Origin: an uncultured Lachnospiraceae bacterium
Lineage (GTDB): Bacteria; Bacillota_A; Clostridia; Lachnospirales; Lachnospiraceae
Direction: 5' to 3'
DNA: 47,550 nt
Assembly: GCA_902801585.1 (NCBI GenBank)
Contig: CADCIU010000012.1
Span: 1-47,550 of the forward strand
A program made the translations under genes and the position numbers. The stretch's first letter is position 1. Every line of letters starts with the position of its first letter. This document shows, one piece after another, positions 27,194 to 34,227 of the stretch. The notes under the pieces are model-generated. The model searched no databases. It worked only from the letters and a program-made list of their open reading frames with translations, and was not told where the DNA came from.

Positions 27194-28261
27194 ATGACAG
27201 GAACCTCAGCCATATTTTTGGAAGACATGGAGCGGATCACAAGCGAGCCTCTTCCCTGGGACAGTTTGAAGGACGCCTCAGTTCTTATCACGGGCGCTAC
27301 GGGACTGATCGGAATGACAACGATCAAAGCCCTTCTTCATGCGGACACTGTACATGGCCTGCATATGCAGATCTTCGCGATCGTGAGAGACCCTGCAAAG
27401 GCGGGGAGAATATTCAGCGAATCGATATCCGACCCCAGACTTCAATTCCTTAAAGGGACTATGGAAGAGCTTCCGCCCCTTCCTCAAAAGATCGATTACT
27501 GGATCCACGGTGCCTGTCCTACAGCGAGTGCCTTTATGACGCAACACCCCGTCGAAGTCATCCGCACTTCCGTCGAAGGAACGATCCATCTCCTCGATGA
27601 GGCGGCAAAACGTTCTGCCAGGGGCTTTGTCTTTCTTTCCAGTATGGAAGCATTCGGCGAAGTGCGCACTCAGGAGCCGCTAAGGGAGGAGGATCTGGGA
27701 AGTGTCGATCTGACCAGGACCCGCAGCTGTTATCCTGAGAGCAAGAGAATGTGCGAGATGCTCATAAAGTGCTACGCGTCAGAATACAGCGTGCCCGCTA
27801 TGAGTATTCGGCTTGCGCAGACTTTCGGCCCCGGGGTGGATTACGATGACAGACGGGTCTTTGCAATGATGACAAGGAATGCCATCGCACAGGAAGATAT
27901 TGTCCTTGCGACAAAGGGGACCAGCAGGCATCCCTATCTGTACACTGCGCAGGCTGTCACGGCGATCCTGACCGTACTGCTTTCAGGTGAGCCGGGAGAA
28001 ACTTACAACGCGGCGAATCCTTCCACCTACTGCTCAATCTTTGAGATGGGAGAGATGGTCGCCGGTGAGCTGGCCGGCGGTAAGATCTGTGTCCGGGTCG
28101 ATGAGAACGGCGACCCCTCCAAATATCCCGCACCGAGTTATCTGAATATGGATATTTCCAAACTGGAAAAGCTGGGCTGGAAGCCGGAGAATGATCTGGT
28201 GTGGATGTATAAGAGACTGGAGAGTTATATGCGGGACTGTCAGGAAGCGCAGTCCGAATAG
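27194..28261 (+). CDS. NAD-dependent epimerase/dehydratase (extended SDR)
   Basis: This 355-residue extended short-chain dehydrogenase has the Rossmann motif ITGATGLIG (about residues 33-41). It also has the SSMEAFGEV strand and the catalytic pair in CYPESKRMCE (Y-x-x-x-K), followed by IRLAQTFGPGVDYDDRRVF. Substrate cannot be read from sequence. It follows the IspD/TarI-like gene, and such pairs supply CDP-polyols in streptococcal capsule pathways, so it may be the sugar-phosphate reductase or epimerase of that route. ATG 27194 follows AGGAG. A terminator lies about 30 bases after its stop. Confidence 0.85.
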   Translation: MTGTSAIFLEDMERITSEPLPWDSLKDASVLITGATGLIGMTTIKALLHADTVHGLHMQIFAIVRDPAKAGRIFSESISDPRLQFLKGTMEELPPLPQKIDYWIHGACPTASAFMTQHPVEVIRTSVEGTIHLLDEAAKRSARGFVFLSSMEAFGEVRTQEPLREEDLGSVDLTRTRSCYPESKRMCEMLIKCYASEYSVPAMSIRLAQTFGPGVDYDDRRVFAMMTRNAIAQEDIVLATKGTSRHPYLYTAQAVTAILTVLLSGEPGETYNAANPSTYCSIFEMGEMVAGELAGGKICVRVDENGDPSKYPAPSYLNMDISKLEKLGWKPENDLVWMYKRLESYMRDCQEAQSE

Positions 28262-28291
28262 TCTTTCATGAAGAACAATAAAAAATCGCAC

Positions 28292-28335
28292 AAAATAAAA
28301 ATCAGCGGTGCCTTGACACTGGTGATTTTATTTTT
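28292..28335. terminator. Bidirectional terminator between the epimerase gene and rpmB
   Basis: ATCAGCGGTG and CACTGGTGAT pair (8 of 10) around CCTTGA. The stem is extended by A-rich sequence on the left and T-rich sequence on the right, so both strands get a U-run. It separates the convergent transcripts. Confidence 0.75.
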
Positions 28336-28370
28336 GCCGTAAATTCATAAATACAATTGACGCAGCAGGA

Positions 28371-28556
28371 TCAACCGCGCTCAACCTTACCGGATCTAAG
28401 GCAGCTGGTGCAAACGTGCATTCTCTTCTTAGCGCCGTTTACGCGAACAGCAACTTTCTGGATATTGGAATTCCAGATTCTGTTTGATCTTCTATGAGAA
28501 TGGCTGACGTTATTTCCGAAATGAGCGCCCTTGCCGCAGATATCACATTTCGCCAT
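28371..28556 (-). CDS. rpmB: 50S ribosomal protein L28
   Basis: This 61-residue L28 is of the zinc-ribbon (C+) type, with CDIC near the N-terminus and CTSC near the C-terminus. The family segment [16 protein letters not shown] is present. The start at 28556 is set by GGAGG 7-8 bases upstream on the minus strand and by the canonical [11 protein letters not shown]-terminus. It is transcribed away from yloU-yloV-recG, an arrangement conserved across Bacillota. Confidence 0.97.
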   Translation of the reverse strand: MAKCDICGKGAHFGNNVSHSHRRSNRIWNSNIQKVAVRVNGAKKRMHVCTSCLRSGKVERG

Positions 28557-28599
28557 CTTAACACCTCCTAACATTCTTATTCGGGTCTACAACATTTGT

Positions 28600-28628
28600 A
28601 TAATATCAAAATCATTTCCTGAATGCAA
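28600..28628 (-). promoter_or_regulatory. rpmB promoter
   Basis: On the minus strand, TTGCAT (28623-28628) and TATTAT (28600-28605) are spaced 17 bases apart, about 45 bases before the rpmB start. Confidence 0.6.
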
Positions 28629-28704
28629 GGAAAAAAACGCGAAACTCAAGAAATAATCAGAGGACAGCGTCGGGAATACGCCAAAATCTCATTGATTTCC
28701 GATA

Positions 28705-28740
28705 AATCCCGTGGAATCCCTGTGAATCCCTATCAATCCA
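28705..28740 (+). repeat. Helically phased AATCCC repeats upstream of the yloU promoter
   Basis: AATCCC occurs at 28705, 28715 and 28725, and AATCCA at 28735, exactly 10 bp apart with different 4-base spacers. Unlike the other arrays, only a 6-base core is conserved, which suits binding sites on one face of the helix. The repeats end just before the weak -35 region of yloU. The rest of the ~330-base gap between rpmB and yloU holds only the two promoters. Confidence 0.7.
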
Positions 28741-28743
28741 ATC

Positions 28744-28772
28744 TTTCCTTTTCTCATGTTTAAGGGTATAAT
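28744..28772 (+). promoter_or_regulatory. Probable yloU-yloV promoter with weak -35
   Basis: A perfect TATAAT at 28767-28772 has only TTTCCT at the -35 position (28744-28749). This suggests dependence on an activator, possibly through the phased repeats immediately upstream. Confidence 0.5.
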
Positions 28773-28888
28773 TTAAATTGATTTATCGTGTGCTGACGGA
28801 CTGTTTGTCCCGATCCGGCATTTCGCGCGGAATGCACTGCGGTCGATCGTGATTACGCCGATGATTCGGCTTGAAAGGAGAACAGCCT

Positions 28889-29251
28889 TTGAAGACATTT
28901 TTATTGAATACACATATGGGAAATATCAGTGTCGATCCCGAAGTCATTGCGCAATATGCGGGCAGCGTCGCCAATGAATGCTTTGGTATTGTCGGCATGG
29001 CAGGCGTCAACAGCAAAGAAGGGTTTGCCCATCTGCTCAAGAGAGAGAGCATGACCAAAGGGATCAATGTGACCCTCAATTCCAAAGGCAAGCTTGCCAT
29101 TGATTTCCATGTCATTGTATCTTATGGCGTGAACATTATGGCGGTATCGGAGAACCTGATTTCTTCCGTGCGCTATCGCGTAGAGGACTTTACCGGCCTC
29201 GAAGTGGAAAAGATCAATGTTTATGTAGAGGGCGTGAGAGTCATTGACTGA
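28889..29251 (+). CDS. yloU: Asp23/Gls24 family envelope stress response protein
   Basis: This 120-residue protein of the Asp23/Gls24 (DUF322) family, the YloU type, has MGNISVDPEVIAQYAG, NSKGKLAIDFHVIVSYGVN and the C-terminal VEKINVYVEGVRV. Members are small membrane-associated or cytoplasmic proteins linked to cell-envelope stress. The best start is TTG 28889, because AAAGGAG lies 8 bases upstream; another in-frame TTG at 28871 lies within that element and is rejected. It precedes yloV, the usual partner. Confidence 0.9.
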   Translation: MKTFLLNTHMGNISVDPEVIAQYAGSVANECFGIVGMAGVNSKEGFAHLLKRESMTKGINVTLNSKGKLAIDFHVIVSYGVNIMAVSENLISSVRYRVEDFTGLEVEKINVYVEGVRVID

Positions 29252-29311
29252 GCGCAGCGCAGCGTCTCATAAATGAGTCTAGATTAATACTAAATGCAGG
29301 AGGAAGATGCG

Positions 29312-31009
29312 GTGACGACCAGCGCAATCAATGCCAGGCTGCTTGCAAAGATGTTTTTTTGCGGAGCTGCCAGTTTGGAAGCAAATAAAGAATGGATCAA
29401 TGAATTGAATGTATTTCCGGTACCGGACGGAGATACGGGGACCAATATGACACTGACGATCAAATCGGCTGTCAAGGAGGTCGCTGCACTTGGCGATACA
29501 GACAGCATGAAGGACATCTGCAAAGCAATGTCCTCCGGTTCTCTGAGAGGTGCCAGAGGCAATTCCGGTGTTATTTTATCGCAGCTGATCCGCGGGTTCG
29601 GAAAGGTTGCCAAGGCAGAAACAGCCCTTACAGTGCCTGTGCTTGCAGAGGCGTTTGACAGAGCTGTTGAGACAGCCTATAAGGCAGTCATGAAACCCAA
29701 AGAGGGCACTATTTTGACTGTCGCCAAAGGAGCTTCGATCAAATCCAGAGAGCTGGCGGACGCCGGCGAGGACAACCTCGAGGTCTTTTTGGGTGCCGTC
29801 CTTGAAGAGGCTGAAAAGGTGCTCGCGAGCACGCCGGACCTTCTGCCCGTTCTCAAGCAGGCGGGCGTCGTGGATTCAGGCGGTCAGGGACTTGTCGAGG
29901 TCATGAAAGGCGCATATGACTGCTTCCTCGGCAAGGAGATCGATTACAGCGCAATGGCGGCGGAGAATGAAGAGGAAGAAAAGGCCGGAGAACCCGAGAA
30001 AGAGATCACGGATTCGGAGCCGCTCCGCTTTATCTATAAACTGAGAATGACCGTTCTGACGGGCAAGAAACCTTCTTCCAGAGACCAGAAGGAGTATCTG
30101 GAATTCCTTAAATCTCTTGGAGAGCGCGTCAAATGCGCGATGGAAGGCGAGATCCTTCACGTGAGAGTACAGACGAACGATCCCGGTCTCATCATTCAGA
30201 GAAGCCAGAAATTCGGCGAACTGGGCGAAGTGAGACTGATCAATCTCAAGCAGGCGGAGACTTCCTCCAAGTCGGGCGAGAGTGCAAAGATTGATGCAAA
30301 ACCCGCAGGGGAAGAGAAAAAAGAAGAAAAGATCCCGCCGCAGCCGCGAAAGGAAGCCGGATTCATCACCGTTTCCGTCGGCGACGGAATTGCCGAGATC
30401 TTTACGGGACTTGGCGTGGATTATGTGATCAGCGGCGGACAGACTATGAATCCCAGCACGGACGATGTGCTTAAAGCGATCGATCAGGTGAATGCGGATA
30501 CCGTATATGTCCTGCCCAACAATAAGAACATCATTATGGCTGCCAACCAGGCTGCGGAACTGACGACCGACAAGAAGGTCGTGGTAGTGCCTACCACAAC
30601 GGTTCCTCAGGGCATCACCGCCGTGATCAACTATATGCCTGATCTCGACGCGGAGGCCAACAAGGCTAATATGACCGAAGAGATCGGGGCTGTCCACAGT
30701 GCCGAAGTCACCTACGCGGTCAGAGATACCGAGATCGACGGCATTAAGATCCATGAGGGCGACATCATGGGAATCGGAGACAGCGGAATTCTGGCAACCG
30801 GAAGCGGGATCGAAGATACCACTTTCGAGTCACTGAGCAGGATCGTCGGTGAAGACACGGAGATCATCAGCATCTATTACGGCAAGGACGTCAGCGAAGA
30901 GGATGCATTAAAGCTCAAGGAACGGGCCGCAGAGGCGTTTACGTCCTGCGATGTGGAACTTCAATATGGCGGACAGCCCATCTATTACTACATCCTCTCT
31001 GCGGAGTAA
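29312..31009 (+). CDS. yloV: DAK2/DegV fusion protein, fatty acid kinase FakA-like (YloV)
   Basis: This ~565-residue protein has an N-terminal DhaL/DAK2 ATP-binding domain with FPVPDGDTGTNM (about residue 36 on) and GSLRGARGNSGVILSQ. A linker of low complexity follows (Lys/Glu-rich, near nt 30270-30350). The C-terminal DegV-like domain contains VDYVISGGQTMNPST and NNKNIIMAANQA. In Staphylococcus aureus the homologue FakA phosphorylates fatty acids bound to a FakB (DegV) protein, for use in phospholipids. The preferred start is GTG 29312, with AGGAGG 8 bases upstream; an in-frame ATG at 29294 has the Shine-Dalgarno inside the frame. A DegV gene lies 2.3 kb downstream. Confidence 0.92.
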   Translation: MTTSAINARLLAKMFFCGAASLEANKEWINELNVFPVPDGDTGTNMTLTIKSAVKEVAALGDTDSMKDICKAMSSGSLRGARGNSGVILSQLIRGFGKVAKAETALTVPVLAEAFDRAVETAYKAVMKPKEGTILTVAKGASIKSRELADAGEDNLEVFLGAVLEEAEKVLASTPDLLPVLKQAGVVDSGGQGLVEVMKGAYDCFLGKEIDYSAMAAENEEEEKAGEPEKEITDSEPLRFIYKLRMTVLTGKKPSSRDQKEYLEFLKSLGERVKCAMEGEILHVRVQTNDPGLIIQRSQKFGELGEVRLINLKQAETSSKSGESAKIDAKPAGEEKKEEKIPPQPRKEAGFITVSVGDGIAEIFTGLGVDYVISGGQTMNPSTDDVLKAIDQVNADTVYVLPNNKNIIMAANQAAELTTDKKVVVVPTTTVPQGITAVINYMPDLDAEANKANMTEEIGAVHSAEVTYAVRDTEIDGIKIHEGDIMGIGDSGILATGSGIEDTTFESLSRIVGEDTEIISIYYGKDVSEEDALKLKERAAEAFTSCDVELQYGGQPIYYYILSAE

Positions 31010-31068
31010 ACTGACAGATAAAGTGCAGTATCCGTGTGCAGGGATCAAAGTCATTTACAAAAAAAACG

Positions 31069-31093
31069 GACCGGATGCCTATGGCATCCGGTC
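31069..31093 (+). terminator. Strong hairpin after yloV, possible terminator
   Basis: A perfect 11-bp stem, GACCGGATGCC / GGCATCCGGTC, closes around TAT. On the + strand only TATTC follows, so termination there may be weak; the A-run before it would serve the minus strand. It could also act as a processing or stability element between yloV and recG. Confidence 0.55.
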
Positions 31094-31115
31094 TATTCAG
31101 TGAAACCCGGTACAA

Positions 31116-31138
31116 TCTGAAATATAGTCTGAAATATA
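31116..31138 (+). repeat. 12-bp direct repeat before recG
   Basis: TCTGAAATATA occurs at 31116 and 31128 (period 12), about 30 bases before the recG start. Confidence 0.6.
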
Positions 31139-31169
31139 AACTCAAGTAAAAATCAGATCGGAGACATAC

Positions 31170-33212
31170 ATGAATCTGAGTACAGACGTAGGTGAGTTCA
31201 GGAAAGTGGGCATAAAGACAGCAGAGCTTCTGTACGCAAGAGGCCTTCGAACAGCCGGCGACCTCATCGCATATTATCCTTCGAGATATGAAAAATACGT
31301 CGGTCTCTCTGCAGTCCTGCAGACCCGGGAGGACACCGAATGTGCCGTACTTCTGACGGTGATCGGAAAGGGATCGGCCGTGCGCGCACGCGGACGCTCC
31401 ATCTGCAATTTCAGGGCGGGAGACGCTACAGGGGACTGCAGGCTGACCTTCTATAACATGCCGTATATGGTCAAGAATCTGCCGCCCGGCAGCCAGCGTG
31501 TATTCATGGGCGTCATGAAAAAGACGGCCGGCGGACAGCGCTTTATGCAGCAGCCCAGAGTATATTCTCTCGAGGACTATCATGATCTGGAGGGGACCCT
31601 CCAGCCCGTCTATCCTTTGTTTCAGGGAATGAAGAACAAGCAGATGACGGCGCTGATCGATCAGGCACTGGAAGGGCTTGGCCCCTTTGAGGACTATCTG
31701 AGTGAGAGCGACCGGATCAAACTCTCGCTCATTCCAAGAGATGAGGCGCTTCGATGGGTCCATCACCCGGGTTCCGCGGAAGAACTCGGGAGAGCGAGAA
31801 ACCGGCTGATCTTTGACGAATTTTTTGAATTTATACTCGGCATCAGAAAAAGAAAAAAGGAGAACGAAGCATTAAGGAACGAGAGGCCGATGAAGCCGGG
31901 TTCTCTGCCGGACCAGCTTCTTTCCCGGCTTCCGTATTCGCTCACCGGCGCGCAGAAGAGAGCCTGGGAGGAGATCCTCAGGGACCTCACCGGTGAATTT
32001 GTCATGAGCCGTCTGCTGCAGGGAGATGTGGGATCAGGTAAGACGATCCTTGCATTCCTGGCACTTATTTTATGTGCTGAAAACCACAGACAGGGAGCAC
32101 TCATGGCACCCACAGAAGTTCTGGCAAGGCAGCATATGGACAATCTGGAGAAACTTCGTGCAGACTATGACCTCCCGATCCATCCGGTCCTTCTGACAGG
32201 TTCCGTGAAAGGCAAGGCGAGAAAAGAAGTCTATGAGAAGATCGCTTCAGGCGAAGCGGATATCATCATCGGTACCCACGCTCTGATCCAGGAATCCGTA
32301 GAGTACAAAGATCTGGGTCTGGTCGTCACAGATGAACAGCACCGGTTCGGGGTCCGGCAGAGGGAGAGTCTTGCGGGCAAGGGGAATTCCGTGCCCGTTC
32401 TGGTCATGAGCGCCACGCCCATCCCCAGAACACTTGCCATCATATTGTACGGTGACCTGCAGATATCCGTTCTTGATGAGATGCCGGCCGGCAGGCTTCC
32501 CATCAAGAATCTTGCCATTGATTCCGGTGAGAGGCGGCGTATCTACAAATTCATTTACGGGCAGCTGCGCCAGGGGAGACAGGCTTATGTGATCTGTCCC
32601 GAAGTGGAAGAAGGGGAGATGAGCGAGCTGGAAAACGTGCAGGACTACACCGAAAAACTCCGCAGCATCTTTCCGCCCGGGATCCGGATCGATTCTCTTA
32701 ACGGCCGCATGAAGCCCAAAGAAAAGGCGGAAGTGATGGAGAGATTCAGTGCGTCTGAGACGGACATACTTGTCTCTACGACGGTGATCGAAGTCGGCAT
32801 CGATGTGCCGAACGCTTCTGTGATCGCGATCGAGAACGCGGAGAGATTCGGCATGTCACAGCTGCACCAGCTGCGCGGCCGGGTAGGAAGAGGTCCTTGG
32901 CAGTCCTACTGCATATTCATCTTTATGCCCGGTGCGGCCGGCGGAGATGATCCGCACAAAAAACCGAAGCGGCTCGAGATCCTGGAGAAGACCAACGACG
33001 GATTTGTGATCGCGGAAGAGGACCTGAAGCTCCGCGGCCCCGGCGATCTGTTCGGAGAAAGACAGAGCGGAGCGCTGGGATTTGTGCTGGCGGATATCTA
33101 TGAAGACTCCTCGATCATGAAAAAAGCGGCCGCCTATGTGGATGAAGTGCTCGCTGCCAATCCCGGGTTCGAACTGCCGCAAATGAGAAGGCTTGACGTT
33201 CGTTCGATCTGA
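31170..33212 (+). CDS. recG: ATP-dependent DNA helicase RecG
   Basis: This 680-residue superfamily 2 helicase regresses stalled forks and branch-migrates Holliday junctions. An N-terminal wedge/OB domain includes GDCRLTFYNMPYMVKNLP. Walker A is LLQGDVGSGKTILAF (near residue 284) and the Walker B box is DEQH (near 386). Later motifs include VMSATPIPRTLAI, STTVIEVGIDVPNA and QLRGRVGRG. The C-terminal end after GPGDLFGERQSG is normal. The length is typical. The yloU-yloV-recG order is common in Bacillota. Confidence 0.97.
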   Translation: MNLSTDVGEFRKVGIKTAELLYARGLRTAGDLIAYYPSRYEKYVGLSAVLQTREDTECAVLLTVIGKGSAVRARGRSICNFRAGDATGDCRLTFYNMPYMVKNLPPGSQRVFMGVMKKTAGGQRFMQQPRVYSLEDYHDLEGTLQPVYPLFQGMKNKQMTALIDQALEGLGPFEDYLSESDRIKLSLIPRDEALRWVHHPGSAEELGRARNRLIFDEFFEFILGIRKRKKENEALRNERPMKPGSLPDQLLSRLPYSLTGAQKRAWEEILRDLTGEFVMSRLLQGDVGSGKTILAFLALILCAENHRQGALMAPTEVLARQHMDNLEKLRADYDLPIHPVLLTGSVKGKARKEVYEKIASGEADIIIGTHALIQESVEYKDLGLVVTDEQHRFGVRQRESLAGKGNSVPVLVMSATPIPRTLAIILYGDLQISVLDEMPAGRLPIKNLAIDSGERRRIYKFIYGQLRQGRQAYVICPEVEEGEMSELENVQDYTEKLRSIFPPGIRIDSLNGRMKPKEKAEVMERFSASETDILVSTTVIEVGIDVPNASVIAIENAERFGMSQLHQLRGRVGRGPWQSYCIFIFMPGAAGGDDPHKKPKRLEILEKTNDGFVIAEEDLKLRGPGDLFGERQSGALGFVLADIYEDSSIMKKAAAYVDEVLAANPGFELPQMRRLDVRSI

Positions 33213-33241
33213 CCGCGCGCTGTCCGGCTAAAAGAGGAAGG

Positions 33242-33270
33242 TTGACTTTCAGTCCACTTATTATTATGAT
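33242..33270 (+). promoter_or_regulatory. degV promoter
   Basis: TTGACT (33242-33247) and TATGAT (33265-33270), 17 bases apart, form a near-consensus promoter between recG and degV. The palindrome at 33295-33308 would lie about 18 bases into the transcript. Confidence 0.75.
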
Positions 33271-33294
33271 TTGTTCTAACTGTAGTTTGTACCT

Positions 33295-33308
33295 TAAACC
33301 GCGGTTTA
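33295..33308. promoter_or_regulatory. Perfect 14-bp palindrome, candidate operator of degV
   Basis: TAAACCGCGGTTTA is perfectly self-complementary. It lies just downstream of the predicted degV promoter and 18 bases before the start codon. Placement and symmetry suit a dimeric repressor. The regulator is not known. Confidence 0.55.
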
Positions 33309-33325
33309 CAGAAATGGAGAATGAA

Positions 33326-34204
33326 ATGCCGAATATTGCAGTAATCACTGACAGCAACGCACACTTCACACCGGAGGAAGAAAAAGAATACGGGATCATG
33401 GTCGTTCCGATGCCGTTTACCATCGGCGAGGAAACTTTCTATGAGAACATCACCCTGAGCAGGGAGGAGTTTTACAAAAAGATGGCGGAGGGTGCAAATA
33501 TTGTCACGAGCCAGCCGTCTCCGTCTGATGTGATGAGTATTTGGGACAAGGCGCTTGAGACGCACGATGAGGTCGTCTATATTCCGATGAGCAGCGGACT
33601 GTCCGGATCCTGCCAGAGTGCAAGGATGCTGGCAGACGATTATGACGGAAAGGTACAGGTCGTCAACAACCAGCGTATTTCCGTCACTCAAAAGAGGTCT
33701 GTCCTGGATGCGATCGAAATGGCACGCAGCGGCATGACTGCCGCTCAGATCCGGGAAGAACTGGAACACGTTCGTTTCGAATCCAGTATTTATATCATGC
33801 TCGATACGCTGCACTATCTCAAAAAAGGAGGCAGGATCACACCTGCTGCAGCTGCAGTGGGAACTCTGCTCCGCATCAAACCCGTTCTCCAGATCAAGGG
33901 AGAGCGGCTCGATGCCTTCTCCAAAGCGCGCACGATCAATCAGGGCAAAAATATCATGATCAATGCGATGAAACATGATATAGAGACTCTCTACGGCGGA
34001 ACGGACAAGGAATCGGTATGGCTGTACGCCGTGCACGGAAATGTGCCGGACCAGTTTGCGGAGTTTTCTGACGAGGTCAAAGCCGCATTTCCCGGTTTCA
34101 ATGTCATCGATGACGTGCTCTCTCTGAGCATCGCGTGTCATATAGGTCCCGGAGCACTGGCGATCGCTTGTTCCAAAAAAATACCGCATAACTACAACAT
34201 GTGA
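33326..34204 (+). CDS. DegV family fatty-acid-binding protein (FakB-like)
   Basis: This 292-residue DegV-family protein has an N-terminal AVITDSNAHF, then NIVTSQPSPSDV, the ligand-binding loop YIPMSSGLSGSCQSA and the central YLKKGGRITPAAAA helix. The C-terminal domain has the HIGPGALAIA motif. These proteins hold a fatty acid in a deep pocket for phosphorylation by FakA-type kinases. The frame is open further upstream, but ATG 33326 is chosen because GGAG lies 6 bases before it and the protein starts MPNIAVITDS. It has its own promoter with a candidate operator. The FakA-like yloV lies 2.3 kb upstream, so the two may form one system. Confidence 0.92.
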   Translation: MPNIAVITDSNAHFTPEEEKEYGIMVVPMPFTIGEETFYENITLSREEFYKKMAEGANIVTSQPSPSDVMSIWDKALETHDEVVYIPMSSGLSGSCQSARMLADDYDGKVQVVNNQRISVTQKRSVLDAIEMARSGMTAAQIREELEHVRFESSIYIMLDTLHYLKKGGRITPAAAAVGTLLRIKPVLQIKGERLDAFSKARTINQGKNIMINAMKHDIETLYGGTDKESVWLYAVHGNVPDQFAEFSDEVKAAFPGFNVIDDVLSLSIACHIGPGALAIACSKKIPHNYNM

Positions 34205-34227
34205 TCAATGTCATAAAGGAGATTTGC

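Noticed and set aside
29294..29311. ATG 29294 as the yloV start
   Set aside because: The AGGAGG element would lie inside the coding region. GTG 29312 is correctly spaced from it.
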